Origin: Seleniivibrio sp.
GTDB taxonomy: Bacteria; Chrysiogenota; Deferribacteres; Deferribacterales; Geovibrionaceae
Length of the DNA stretch: 64,000 bases
Assembly: GCF_021209385.1 (NCBI RefSeq)
Contig: NZ_JAJOIL010000001.1
Span: forward strand, 1-64,000
Direction: 5' to 3'
Both the position numbers and the translations under genes were made by a program. The notes beneath the pieces are model-generated. The model ran no database searches. It had not been told where the DNA came from and saw only the letters and a list, made by a program, of their open reading frames with translations. This document shows, piece after piece, positions 33,720 to 42,366 of this stretch (its first letter is position 1; the number at the start of each line of letters is the position of its first letter).

Positions 33720-34679
33720 CTACCAGCTATTTATGGTTCTTTTTTCTTCATATGCATGCAGATATACGCGCATATCGTCCTGCTTAACAAAATCCTTTTC
33801 TTTATCCGCAGCATTTTTAAGAAGTTCCGCCGCTTTGTCAAAATCTCCTTTCTCCGCATATGCCGCCGCCAGAACAGTAACATTGCCGGATGACGGATTC
33901 GCGTCGTAAAGTTCAGATGCCAGCTTAAGCGCCTTTTCGCCGTTTCTGTAAATAGATACGGGGCATGTGGCATAAACCATGGCAAGTTCCCTCTTCGCGT
34001 CGTAAAAATCAGGTTTAAGCGCCACAGCCTTTTCATAGTCGGCTATTGCCTGATTTGCATCTTTGGTTCTGTAAAACAGCTTTGCTCTCAGATAATACAG
34101 TCCGGCATCATCAGGTATTTCAGATATGGCTCTCTGAACGTAAACCTTTGCCGTGTTGTAGTCGGCGGTCTTATAATATATCTCCGCAAGCGCCCTGTCC
34201 ATATCGGCAGAAACTTCCGTATGTTTCCGAGCCTTTTCAATATCTTTCAGAGCTTCTTTATATTTTCCGAGTTCAATGTATACCTTCGCCCGTTTCGCAT
34301 AAGCGATATAGGCATTCTCTCCGCCGTATTCTATAGCAGATGAAAAATCATATGCGGCATCGGGATAGAACCCAAGCTTAACATATGCATCCCCTCTCTT
34401 GAGATGAACTCCGGAGGCATCCTTGTTTCTGAGCGAACTGGTGTATTCGTTCACTGCGTTCCCGTACTCTCCGTACGCATAATATATGTCGCCCAGCCCT
34501 TCGTAATAATAGTGCGAATGGACACTCTTTCTAACTGTGGATTCATATTTTTTTACTGCCGAATCGGCATCCTGCATGTTTTTAAGCTGTGCCGCCGTAT
34601 CAAGGTAAACGGCGGAATTGTCAGCAGCACAGGCGGCGAGTATCAGCATCGATACCAAAAGCATAGCTTTTTTAAGCAT
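33720..34679 (-). CDS. TPR-repeat lipoprotein
   Basis: This 319-residue protein has a lipoprotein signal peptide (KKAMLLVSMLILAAC, lipidated Cys near 16) and then about seven tetratricopeptide repeats spanning most of the mature chain (e.g. YYEGLGDIYYAYGEYGNAVNEYTSS, AYIAYAKRAKVYIELGKYKEALKDIEKA). TPR lipoproteins usually scaffold envelope complexes; no specific partner is apparent. It is the only minus-strand gene inside the phage-like region, standing between the subtilase and the capsid operon. It may be a host gene or a passenger gene. Confidence 0.85.
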   Translation of the reverse strand: MLKKAMLLVSMLILAACAADNSAVYLDTAAQLKNMQDADSAVKKYESTVRKSVHSHYYYEGLGDIYYAYGEYGNAVNEYTSSLRNKDASGVHLKRGDAYVKLGFYPDAAYDFSSAIEYGGENAYIAYAKRAKVYIELGKYKEALKDIEKARKHTEVSADMDRALAEIYYKTADYNTAKVYVQRAISEIPDDAGLYYLRAKLFYRTKDANQAIADYEKAVALKPDFYDAKRELAMVYATCPVSIYRNGEKALKLASELYDANPSSGNVTVLAAAYAEKGDFDKAAELLKNAADKEKDFVKQDDMRVYLHAYEEKRTINSW

Positions 34680-34735
34680 CAGTTATCTCCCTTAGCTTTT
34701 TCTAAAGGATAGCCTCTATTCAAATATATTAAAAG

Positions 34736-34791
34736 AGGAATTGTTACAAATTTTATTTGTCATTTTTAAACATATACTACAAACAATTCCT
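34736..34791. promoter_or_regulatory. Nested inverted repeats upstream of the capsid operon
   Basis: aggaattgtt (34736-34745) and aacaattcct (34782-34791) are perfect 10-bp inverted arms 36 bp apart. Between them acaaat-ttt-atttgt (34746-34760) is a second inverted repeat. A tatact hexamer lies at 34773-34778. The layout suggests paired operators bracketing a promoter about 40-95 bp before the first phage gene. Confidence 0.5.
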
Positions 34792-34829
34792 GTATTATTT
34801 GCCAATCCGAAAAGAGAAGGAGGCGGAAT

Positions 34830-35516
34830 ATGAAACTGGAACTTGCCAGAGCAGGAAACCACAACGGTGTTGTGATAACACCCGAAGATATTCTCAGCAT
34901 GGCTGAAAATTTTTCTTCGCAGGTACCTGTAACAATAGGACACGAATCTGACGATTCCATGCCGGCATACGGCTGGGTGACGGCTGTGGAAGTGTCTGCT
35001 GACGGTGCAGTGCTTCTTGGCGAGATAGAGCTTGGTGCGGAGCTGGCGGAGGCATTTGCCGAGGGCAGATACAAGAACTGGAGCATAGGTGCGGCGCGTA
35101 AAGAGGACGACAGCCTGTATTTGCACCACGTCGCGTTCCTCGGCGCCGTCCCGCCCATGATCAAAGATCTGAAAATAATCAGCATGGGCGACAGGACAAA
35201 GATAATCACCTTTTCACCTTTAAATTGCGGGTTCGTCCTTTCCGACAGCGAAATGAGCGAGTTTTCAAAGCTCAAAACGCAGAATCTGGAACAGAAATTG
35301 AACAGACTGAAAGAGGCGGCGGCGGGTAAACTCCCCTCCGGTGCATATCAGGCGCTCATCAGCTTCGCAGACAGACTTGAACGCGAAACACCCGCAGTTC
35401 AGGCATCAGACACCCTTGCAGAGATATTCGGAAGAGTGAAGAACCCCGTTTCACAGGGAACCCACGGGCTGAGATCCGAAAAGGCACCCGCGGCATCAAT
35501 ATTCTCAAAGATATAA
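34830..35516 (+). CDS. Phage Mu gpI-like capsid protease/scaffold
   Basis: This 228-residue protein fits the Mu gpI-like prohead protease family: VVITPEDILSMAENF, VTIGHESDDSMPAYGWVTAVEV, AFAEGRYKNWSIGA and LHHVAFLGAVPPMIKDL match the family's ordered conserved blocks, with the His in IGH a candidate catalytic residue. The C-terminal third (LEQKLNRLKEAAAGKL...) is helical, as expected for an internal scaffold cleaved during maturation. It is the first gene of the operon, with a strong aaggagg box. Usually such a gene follows terminase, portal and minor head genes; none is present upstream. Confidence 0.8.
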   Translation: MKLELARAGNHNGVVITPEDILSMAENFSSQVPVTIGHESDDSMPAYGWVTAVEVSADGAVLLGEIELGAELAEAFAEGRYKNWSIGAARKEDDSLYLHHVAFLGAVPPMIKDLKIISMGDRTKIITFSPLNCGFVLSDSEMSEFSKLKTQNLEQKLNRLKEAAAGKLPSGAYQALISFADRLERETPAVQASDTLAEIFGRVKNPVSQGTHGLRSEKAPAASIFSKI

Positions 35517-35526
35517 GGAGGAACGA

Positions 35527-35889
35527 ATGGCAACAGTCAACGGAGTGGTGGGAACACAGACCATCACAGGAAAAACGGTAACAGACGGCAGACACCCAGC
35601 CGTGATCCGCATTATGGAGTTTGCATCCGACGCAGGCACAATTCAGGCGGGCGAGATAATCGCCCTTGACGCATCCGGCAAGGCGGTCAGCTTTGACCCT
35701 GCGGCGTCCGACAGCACAAATACGCCCGTAGGCGTTTGCACTGAAGACATCGACACGTCAAAAGACACGGCTGGAAGCGTCGCCGTCCACGGCACAGTGA
35801 TGAAAAAGAGCCTTCTGACCAAAGGTTCCGCATCTTCCGCGGCGCACGTTGCGTCCCTTGAAACAAACGCACCCATCTGGGTATTTTAA
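35527..35889 (+). CDS. Phage head decoration protein (lambda gpD-like)
   Basis: This 120-residue protein lies between protease and capsid, the standard place of a head decoration protein. HPAVIRIMEFASDAGTIQAGEIIALDASGKAVSFDP and PVGVCTEDIDTSKDTAGSVAVHGTVMKKSLL match the pattern of the HDPD family, which trimerises on the shell and stabilises it. Strong aaggagg box, 10 bp after the previous gene and 9 bp before the capsid gene. Confidence 0.8.
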   Translation: MATVNGVVGTQTITGKTVTDGRHPAVIRIMEFASDAGTIQAGEIIALDASGKAVSFDPAASDSTNTPVGVCTEDIDTSKDTAGSVAVHGTVMKKSLLTKGSASSAAHVASLETNAPIWVF

Positions 35890-35898
35890 GGAGTTAAC

Positions 35899-36882
35899 AT
35901 GATACAGCTTGATCTCGGTAAATATTTTACAACGGACTCCATAGTCCGCTCGCTCACGTCCATGCCGGAGCTTAAATCCCCCGTTATGGACAACGTATAC
36001 CCCGAAACGAAAAGACGCAATCACCCGCTGCCCACAGTTTCCGTAACAGACCTGCAGCAGCCGGTAACAAACATAGCGGTGACACGCAGAGGCGGCGATC
36101 CTGTCCCCGTTTACGAAGAGAACGGCAGCATAACTCATATCGAACCCCAGCCCTTCCGCCCCTCCGAAAGGCTCAACGGCGTGGACGTGAACAACCTCAA
36201 ACTCCTTGACGAATCAGGCATCCAGCTCCTTGTGAACAACAAGATAGACCGCCTGCGCAGGATCGTCAGAGCATCCACCGAAGCTATGGCGGCTCAGTCG
36301 CTTAAGGGAAGTATCGCATATCCCATGCACATGGACGGAGGACTTGCCACATACGGGGTTGAGTTCGGCTCAACACTTTCACACACACCCGAAGAGACAT
36401 GGGATCAGTCTTCCATCAGCCTAGACGGAATCCTCGCCGACCTCATCGGCATGGAATCGCAGATTCAGAACAACAGCCACTACGGTTCCGACATCCGTTT
36501 CTGGGCTGGACAGAGCGCGTTCATGGCGCTGGCTAAGGTTGTTCAGGACATCGGAAACAGCTCGCTGACAGCGGTAATTGACTCAAAAACAATCAACATA
36601 GCCGGATTCCGTGTTGAGCTTATGAACAGCTCATACACAGACCTTGCCACAGGTTCGCAGGTAAAGGTGGTTGACAGCGGCAAGCTCATGGCGTTCGCCG
36701 CAGACGCACCATTTGAAATGGTTTACAGCGTCATCGACGATCTGGACAGCAACCTTACGGCGATGCCCTTTTTCGTTAAGCAGGTGCGCGACGCACGTTC
36801 TTCCAGCATAGAGATAATCGCGGAGAGCAAGCCGCTCCCCGTGCCTTTCACAAAAGGTATCTGCTGGGCGACAGTGCTTTAA
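35899..36882 (+). CDS. Major capsid protein (lambda gpE family)
   Basis: This 327-residue protein has HK97-fold capsid features of the Phage_cap_E family: N-terminal YFTTDSIVRSLTSMPELKSPVMDNVYPETKRRNHPLP, the VPVYEENGSITHIEPQPF segment, a helical spine with VNNKIDRLRRIVRASTEAMAAQSLKG, and the C-terminal APFEMVYSVIDDLDSNLTAMPFFVKQVRDARSSSIEIIAESKPLPVPF. It is intact and of normal length. With protease and decoration genes it forms a complete set for building an empty shell. A strong GC hairpin and a repeat lie just downstream. Confidence 0.9.
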   Translation: MIQLDLGKYFTTDSIVRSLTSMPELKSPVMDNVYPETKRRNHPLPTVSVTDLQQPVTNIAVTRRGGDPVPVYEENGSITHIEPQPFRPSERLNGVDVNNLKLLDESGIQLLVNNKIDRLRRIVRASTEAMAAQSLKGSIAYPMHMDGGLATYGVEFGSTLSHTPEETWDQSSISLDGILADLIGMESQIQNNSHYGSDIRFWAGQSAFMALAKVVQDIGNSSLTAVIDSKTINIAGFRVELMNSSYTDLATGSQVKVVDSGKLMAFAADAPFEMVYSVIDDLDSNLTAMPFFVKQVRDARSSSIEIIAESKPLPVPFTKGICWATVL

Positions 36883-36892
36883 GACTTTTTGA

Positions 36893-36911
36893 GGCGGGGT
36901 TCTGCCCCGCC
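36893..36911. repeat. Strong GC hairpin after the capsid gene
   Basis: ggcgggg / ccccgcc (7 bp, perfect) around ttctg, 11 bp after the capsid stop. There is no T tail, so it is more likely to stabilise the upstream mRNA or lower downstream expression than to end transcription fully. Confidence 0.6.
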
Positions 36912-36927
36912 CTGGAAATTAAACTAT

Positions 36928-37001
36928 GAGACTGCGTCGTCACGTTGTTCCTCGCAGAGACGTTTGCCGTCTTCGCGAGGCGCGCAGCAACGACGCGATC
37001 T
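36928..37001. repeat. REP-like palindromic repeat, copy 2, inside the phage operon
   Basis: gactgcgtcgtcacgttg ... ccgtcttcgcgagg ... caacgacgcgatct. It shares the cgtcttcgcgagg core and the gacgcgatct end with copy 1 at 30432-30499. It fills the gap between the capsid and gp36-like genes. Confidence 0.65.
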
Positions 37002-37017
37002 CATTATGGAGCTTAAT

Positions 37018-37389
37018 ATGGAACTTATTGACATTGAAGAGATACAGGAACTCATGCGCGACGACGACTACCTTGCAGTATGTCAGGGGGACGATTCCGT
37101 AGCGGAAGAGGCGCTGGAAAATGCCCGCATCTACGTTCAGGCAGTGGCAGACAGTTACGGGCTGGAATATGACGAATCGGACGCGGTTCTGCGCCTCGCG
37201 GTGAAAAAGCGCACTCTGGTAGAACTTTACATCTACGCCGCCGAATGGACAACCGCAGAACAGTACAAAACCGAAACAGCACAGCTTCTCGCGCCGCTGG
37301 CACCCGTCACCTCATCCACGGGCGAGATACCCAAACAGGCGGCGGCATACACACAGACGGGACGGGGCGACTGGCAGGGATACAGATGA
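37018..37389 (+). CDS. gp36-like (DUF1320) head-completion protein
   Basis: This 123-residue protein matches the DUF1320/Mu gp36 pattern: an acidic N-terminus with IEEIQELMRDDDYL, ALENARIYVQAVADSYGLEYDESDAVLRLAVKKRTLVELYIYA, and a Pro/Thr-rich tail. Family members act at the head-tail joining stage in Mu-like phages. Start ATG 37018 (ggag box 8 bp before) is preferred; the frame is open back to 36889 through repeat sequence. Its stop overlaps the next start (ATGA). Confidence 0.75.
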   Translation: MELIDIEEIQELMRDDDYLAVCQGDDSVAEEALENARIYVQAVADSYGLEYDESDAVLRLAVKKRTLVELYIYAAEWTTAEQYKTETAQLLAPLAPVTSSTGEIPKQAAAYTQTGRGDWQGYR

Positions 37390-37739
37390 GGACAGCGGAT
37401 CAGCTTACGCTGGACACGGTGCAGGTGCTTGAGGAGTGCGGAGTTTTTACCCGAGTTCTGCTGAAAGACGGCAGTACAGAGGTGATGACGGGAAAGGAAC
37501 CGCTGGCTGCGGTCGCCTATGCAGGATTTGAAACAGTTAACGACAACGGCGTGCAGGTGACGCAGCATAATCTGAAAATATACGTCCGCCTGCTCTCTGT
37601 GGGCAGGGCAGATATATCGCCATTCCACACAGCGGTCAATGCACTCGGTGCGACACGCCCGATCAGCCTTTCAAGCAGTATACAAACAACCGACACACGC
37701 ACCATGACCTTTGTCATCGAGTGCGGATACAGGTGCTGA
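37386..37739 (+). CDS. Phage protein, probable tail-completion/neck type
   Basis: This 117-residue protein begins with RTADQLTLDTVQVLEECGVFTRVLLKDGSTEVMTGKEPLAAVAYAGFE. By position (after the gp36-like gene) it would correspond to a neck or tail-terminator protein such as Mu gp37, but sequence similarity is not strong enough to be sure. It is beta-rich with a conserved-looking end FVIECGYRC. The start overlaps the previous stop by 4 bp. Confidence 0.6.
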   Translation: MRTADQLTLDTVQVLEECGVFTRVLLKDGSTEVMTGKEPLAAVAYAGFETVNDNGVQVTQHNLKIYVRLLSVGRADISPFHTAVNALGATRPISLSSSIQTTDTRTMTFVIECGYRC

Positions 37740-37740
37740 A

Positions 37741-38109
37741 ATGATAACCATAGCAGGAATAGCACTGCCCGAAACGGCGGTGTGGACAAACGAAACGGCA
37801 TACGGACTGCCGCAGACCGACACGGAAACCGACCTTTCGGGTACCGAGATAGTATACGCAGGCAAACCTTACAACAGTATCGAGATATATATCCCCGCCA
37901 CCGAAAGCGGCATGAAGCGGGAGGACGTTCTTGCCCTCTGCCGCGCGGCATCGGCGGCGGCGGCAGTTCACGCAGATATAAACGGCAGGCAGATGGAGGT
38001 TGTTTTCGTAAGCGACAGCAGTGCAGTTCAGCTTAAGCCGCTGAACGCCAGACAGGTTCAGTCGGATGCCGACGTTTACAGCGGCACCATAAGGCTTTTG
38101 GAGGTTTAG
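37741..38109 (+). CDS. Small phage structural protein of unknown role
   Basis: This 122-residue protein reads MITIAGIALPETAVWTNE..., with an IEIYIPATESGMKREDVLALCRAA segment and a helix AASAAAAVHADINGRQMEVVF. It resembles small tail or tail-hub-associated proteins by size and place but no family is recognised. It starts 1 bp after the preceding stop and is followed by a strong ttggagg box for the next gene. Confidence 0.6.
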   Translation: MITIAGIALPETAVWTNETAYGLPQTDTETDLSGTEIVYAGKPYNSIEIYIPATESGMKREDVLALCRAASAAAAVHADINGRQMEVVFVSDSSAVQLKPLNARQVQSDADVYSGTIRLLEV

Positions 38110-38110
38110 A

Positions 38111-39061
38111 ATGAATCAGAGCGACATCAGCATAATAAGAAGCGTAAACATCACCGACACCGACGATAACGGCGGCAGAGCGAACCTTGCTTCCACCGTG
38201 GTTTCAGGCGTCAAATTCAACCTTTTCCCCCGTGTCACCTCTGCAGAGAGGGAGACTGGAGTGACCAGGTACCGCAAGGCGTTCATCGCAAACTCAAACG
38301 TGAACGGAGAGACGGCGTATTCCGCATGTGTGTGCATCGGCACTCCCGGAAACGGTCAGGACAGATTTTACATTGCACAGGCGGGCATGGCGGACACTCA
38401 GGCTGAACTGCCCGACGAATGGACGGGATGCGGAAAACTCACTCAGAGCGCCACGGCGGGAGATGAAAGTATCACTCTGCTGTTCAAATCATCAGATTAC
38501 AGCATCCCCGAAGGCGCGCTTCTGCTCATCAGGGACGATGAAAAATCATGCAATATGCGCGTGGCATCCGTTTCCGGAAACGTCAACACTGCCACCGTAT
38601 CGCTCGTAGGTCAGTTACCACATTCGTTTGAGGCAAACGCGGCTTATGCGGGCGTTATGCTTGAACTGGGCGACCTCGAACCTGTCCTTGAAAGCGCATC
38701 ACTGAACAGTCTCACGGGGGCTTTCGATCATGAGCTTGTGGTGCTTTCCAACGGAGGCACGGAATACGACACCTTTTCGCTGACGTTCACATCGGCAATA
38801 TCATTTTCTGCAACAGGGCTTTACGCAGGTACTCTGCCTTCCGGTCAGTCCACAGCCCAGTATGCACCTCTGAACCCGAAAACAGGAAAACCCTATTTCA
38901 CCATTCCGGCGGAAGCATGGTCAGGTTCATTTGAAGCCGGAAACAGCCTTACACTCGTCACCCTGCCCTCTGCAAAAGGTTTCTGGCTGAAAGAGGTCGT
39001 ACCCGCCGGATGCCCCCACGAACCCGATAACAGAATAACACTTGAATGGCAGATAGACTGA
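38111..39061 (+). CDS. Phage structural protein, NGGR-type family
   Basis: This 316-residue protein begins IIRSVNITDTDDNGGRANL, then VVSGVKFNLFPRVTSAERETGVTRYRKAFIAN. I have the impression that a similar D-T-D-NGG-R ... FP-V--AER--G-TRYRK pattern occurs in structural proteins of Mu-like prophages of deltaproteobacteria, but cannot confirm it. The C-terminal half is beta-rich (SGQSTAQYAPLNPKTGKPYFTIPAEAWSG), ending with HEPDNRITLEWQID. Possible roles are tail tube, collar or baseplate-like plate; none can be assigned. Confidence 0.6.
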   Translation: MNQSDISIIRSVNITDTDDNGGRANLASTVVSGVKFNLFPRVTSAERETGVTRYRKAFIANSNVNGETAYSACVCIGTPGNGQDRFYIAQAGMADTQAELPDEWTGCGKLTQSATAGDESITLLFKSSDYSIPEGALLLIRDDEKSCNMRVASVSGNVNTATVSLVGQLPHSFEANAAYAGVMLELGDLEPVLESASLNSLTGAFDHELVVLSNGGTEYDTFSLTFTSAISFSATGLYAGTLPSGQSTAQYAPLNPKTGKPYFTIPAEAWSGSFEAGNSLTLVTLPSAKGFWLKEVVPAGCPHEPDNRITLEWQID

Positions 39062-40233
39062 TGAACAGATTCGCCAACTTCGCGCGCTCACAGCTTGCGG
39101 CGTACCTTCATGCCAACGGCACGGAACTGACAGTTCAGAATGCGGAACTGTTTCCGGAAGGCAGTTTCACCGCCGTCATATGGGGAAACGGTTTCGCATC
39201 CCCTGCGGACGACCCTAACCGCGAAATAGTTCTGGCGCAGAAAACCGAAAGCACCATATCTGTCGAGCGCGGCAGGGAAAGCACATCGGCAAAGGACTGG
39301 AACACAGGGAGCATGATGGCCAACGTGGTCACGGCGGAAATGCTGAACACCTTTGCATCTGCAAGGTCTTTCAGGGTGGTCACCGATTCAGGAAGTGTTA
39401 TCGACCCGTTCGATTGCACTGTCGCCATCTCCTTCAGCAAGGCGAACCAAAGCATAAGCTGTGTTCTGCCTGATGCCGCGCTTTACAGCGGCGACGTGCT
39501 GACCATCATCAACAGCGGAACAGAGCCTTCGCAGTATGCGGTGATTATAGCTGCCGAAGGGGACACTATAGGTCTGAACGGCATTACGCAAACCACACTG
39601 GGTTCTGCATGTACTGTGAAACTGGCTGTCATCGGCGGGATATGGCGCATCATCGGGACAGGGATTTTCTCGCCCCACTCTTTTCAGACTTTTACAACCA
39701 GCGGACCTGTCTTTTCCTACGGTTCCGCTGTGTACGCCGATGCGTCGGAATCCCCTTTGTATCTGTACATTCAGCAGAACAGCGCCATGACCAATGTACC
39801 CGTCCCGGTCATAAAAACGGACGAAACCGATAACTCCGTTTTCATTTACGACACGGCAAACAAACTGCTCGCAGAACTGAAAGAAGAAGGCGGCTCCTTC
39901 TGGTTCATGCAGACTGCTTACGGCGGCATTGTAAACCTCACACCTGAAAGCGGCGGTTCATCGGGAACGGGCGGAACTGCTTCCGTCACGGGATATTACA
40001 GTCTGCCAAGCGGCATATCCTATATCTTCGCCGACGCATCGGTTGGCTATGCATATGTCAGCATGGGCAGTGCATCGGAACATGCGGGGCAGTCCGTAAC
40101 GGTTATCAGGACTGACACTAACTCAAATCCTGTGATGATCGGAGATATCGAAACATCTGAAATCATGCTGGAGGCGGAAGGAAGCTTCCGCACATACGTT
40201 TCAAGCGGAACCAAATGGTTCAGGACGGCATAG
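39061..40233 (+). CDS. Phage tail fibre-like protein
   Basis: This 390-residue protein's N-terminal 110 residues have the layout of a common tail-protein head domain (FPEGSFTAVIWGNGFASPADDPNREIVLAQKTES, TISVERGRESTSAKDWNTGSMMANVVTAEMLNTF). Repeated beta-rich modules follow, e.g. FDCTVAISFSKANQSISCVLPDAALYSGDVLTI and SVGYAYVSMGSASEHAGQSVTVIRTD. This fits a trimeric fibre or spike. Start ATG 39061 overlaps the previous stop (TGATGA); an in-frame ATG 39046 lacks a ribosome site. Confidence 0.65.
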   Translation: MNRFANFARSQLAAYLHANGTELTVQNAELFPEGSFTAVIWGNGFASPADDPNREIVLAQKTESTISVERGRESTSAKDWNTGSMMANVVTAEMLNTFASARSFRVVTDSGSVIDPFDCTVAISFSKANQSISCVLPDAALYSGDVLTIINSGTEPSQYAVIIAAEGDTIGLNGITQTTLGSACTVKLAVIGGIWRIIGTGIFSPHSFQTFTTSGPVFSYGSAVYADASESPLYLYIQQNSAMTNVPVPVIKTDETDNSVFIYDTANKLLAELKEEGGSFWFMQTAYGGIVNLTPESGGSSGTGGTASVTGYYSLPSGISYIFADASVGYAYVSMGSASEHAGQSVTVIRTDTNSNPVMIGDIETSEIMLEAEGSFRTYVSSGTKWFRTA

Positions 40234-40234
40234 C

Positions 40235-41866
40235 ATGGACACTTGCGCCGGAGATTACACAGCTTCGGGGTTTTCGCCGTCAGACACAAAAACAGGCGGG
40301 TGCGGTATCACCACGCCTTTCATCATATCGGGAGGGACATATTCAATGACAACGGTTTCCACAGGCGGCACAACCGTCTTATCAACATCACTGACATGTT
40401 CCGAAGAGCTGATACTCACTGCGGAGATGACAGCAGTAACCTTAGGATCGTGCGAAGCGATGAACTCTCTGTCGGCGATGGAAGACCCGTCGGCGGGAAC
40501 AGAACTTTTTAACAGCCTGTCTGCGGACGGTCTTCTGACAGTTCCATCCGTGAGCGGTCAATATCTAAGCACCGATATTTCTTTGTCAAATACACTGGGC
40601 GACTTCGGCTATACGGGATTTATAAATATGGAAAATCCGCTGTATCCGGCAGGTCTGAGCGGCAGTTTTGCCGTTTCAGTTCCTTCGGCGGCAGGCTTTG
40701 TATCAGCAGATACGTTCACCGTTTTCATCGACGGCAAAGACGTCACAAAGTATCTGACGGAACTGAATATTTCGCTCTTCGACGTCCCGTCGGTAAAAGC
40801 GTCTTTCGGCATTATGTTTAAAAGCGCGAAAACTCTGTCGGCTGTTATTAATGACGAAACCTTCACATTTGGCATCAGTTCCGTATCTTCATCGGACAAA
40901 AGCACAGTGCTGACAGGTCTGATATCTGAGCCGGAAGGCAGTTTTTATGCCGAAATCACGGGCAAAAAAGCATCGGAAGCGGCGGCGGAGCTTTCAGACA
41001 GGATAATATGGGCGGCACGGGATTTCGTAACAACTTTCAAAGGTTCCTTCACCCACATGTCTCTGGCGCAATATCTGGCAGACAGTGCGGGGCTGTCGGT
41101 ACGTCTTCTGCCCGACGGATACATAGCGGTCACAGATGACGGTTCCGACATCGAACTGATACCGACCGGAATATTTTCACGCACATTTGAAAGAACTGAA
41201 CACAAATATAAAACCATAACAGTAAATTACGGTGCATATTCATCGGATTATGTACATATAATTGCTCCTTCCGAAACGGGTACAGGCGAAGCGGCTGAAA
41301 TAAGACTTTATCACAGCGGGAACGCCAGCCTGATAAGCGATTCGGAAAATCTAACCCTCGTAAGCCGCAACGTTGCGGAAACCGTCACCGAGGACGTACT
41401 TTTTACAGATGGCGAAGGAACGCTTTCAGTTCCCGCAAGGTCGGTAATCACAGCAGGAATCGGATATGACGGCACAAGTGTAACAAGCCGCAGTCTGAAC
41501 GGTTACAGAACCGTCACCTATACAACGCGCTTCGACCTCTACACCGTGACGGAAACAGCGGAGACAAAAAAATATGTCACTGCTGTCACCGACAGCAGCG
41601 TGACAATCATTTTCAGAGACGGCGAAGGTTCACTCACCAAAAGCACCCCTGCCCTGTGCGACAGGGTTTCGGCTCTCCGTCTGGCTATGAATCTGGCATA
41701 CACCACAAACAGAATAACACTGGAAACAACCCACATGAACGGACTGACGACTGCGGCGGGACTGAAACTCAGAAGCAGATTCGGCTCAGGCAGAGTAACA
41801 TCCGCCGTCATAAAGATATCCGGCAGTCCGCTCAGGGTGAAAAATATAATCGAGGTACAGCCATGA
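40235..41866 (+). CDS. Large phage structural protein, possible tail hub
   Basis: At 543 residues this is the largest gene of the operon. The N-terminal 160 residues are Ser/Thr/Leu-rich and repetitive (SGGTYSMTTVSTGGTTVLSTSLT). The central part (about 165-345) contains FTVFIDGKDVTKYLTELNISLFDVPSVKASFGIMF and YLADSAGLSVRLLPDGYIAVTDDGSDIELIPTGIFSRTFERTEHKYKTITV, resembling the plan of tail-hub/late-control-D proteins. The C-terminus ends LKLRSRFGSGRVTSAVIKISGSPLRVKNIIEV. It is far too short and not coiled enough to be a tape measure. Confidence 0.6.
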   Translation: MDTCAGDYTASGFSPSDTKTGGCGITTPFIISGGTYSMTTVSTGGTTVLSTSLTCSEELILTAEMTAVTLGSCEAMNSLSAMEDPSAGTELFNSLSADGLLTVPSVSGQYLSTDISLSNTLGDFGYTGFINMENPLYPAGLSGSFAVSVPSAAGFVSADTFTVFIDGKDVTKYLTELNISLFDVPSVKASFGIMFKSAKTLSAVINDETFTFGISSVSSSDKSTVLTGLISEPEGSFYAEITGKKASEAAAELSDRIIWAARDFVTTFKGSFTHMSLAQYLADSAGLSVRLLPDGYIAVTDDGSDIELIPTGIFSRTFERTEHKYKTITVNYGAYSSDYVHIIAPSETGTGEAAEIRLYHSGNASLISDSENLTLVSRNVAETVTEDVLFTDGEGTLSVPARSVITAGIGYDGTSVTSRSLNGYRTVTYTTRFDLYTVTETAETKKYVTAVTDSSVTIIFRDGEGSLTKSTPALCDRVSALRLAMNLAYTTNRITLETTHMNGLTTAAGLKLRSRFGSGRVTSAVIKISGSPLRVKNIIEVQP

Positions 41867-42366
41867 CCGACGCAACAATAAGCTTCGTCACATCATCCAA
41901 AGGCTCAAAAATACTGATAACGCAGGATGCAGACAGAAACATCGACGAATACGGCAAGACCAAGACATCATTTGCATACGGGGAAACGGCATATTTCAGG
42001 GTTTATGCGGAACACCCTGACAAACTGGCAGTTTTCGCATCCGACGGTACGCTGACCCCAATGGGTATATGCACGGAAGACGTTGAGGATGAGACCGTCG
42101 TCTTTCTGGATTCCTCATCTGCAGACACAGACAAACCCGTAACATCAGTCAGCAGTTATGAATGGATGGGCGGCAGTCTGGGCGCAGTCACACGCAAAGG
42201 AACATACTCCGTACAATGCGAGGTTGAGCCAAAACCCTCGCAGGGGCTTTTCTCGGCGGCTCTGATAGGTTATCGCACAGCATACGCTCTTTACGGCATA
42301 ACTCTCACGACAAAGGATAGAGACAGCTATCCCGTAATCGTCTATGCGGAGGTTGTAAATGGCTGA
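41863..42366 (+). CDS. Phage structural protein of unknown function
   Basis: This 167-residue, beta-rich protein has FVTSSKGSKILITQDADRNIDEYGKTKTSFAYGETAYFRVYAEHPDKL and a second half with YEWMGGSLGAVTRKGTYSVQCEVEP. It looks like a baseplate- or fibre-attachment domain, but no family is recognised. It overlaps the preceding gene by 4 bp (ATGA) and the next by 8 bp. Confidence 0.6.
   Translation: MTDATISFVTSSKGSKILITQDADRNIDEYGKTKTSFAYGETAYFRVYAEHPDKLAVFASDGTLTPMGICTEDVEDETVVFLDSSSADTDKPVTSVSSYEWMGGSLGAVTRKGTYSVQCEVEPKPSQGLFSAALIGYRTAYALYGITLTTKDRDSYPVIVYAEVVNG

Noticed and set aside
40235-41866. Largest phage gene considered as a tape measure protein
   Set aside because: It is only 543 residues, beta-rich, without long coiled-coil or hydrophobic repeats, and its central part looks more like a tail hub.
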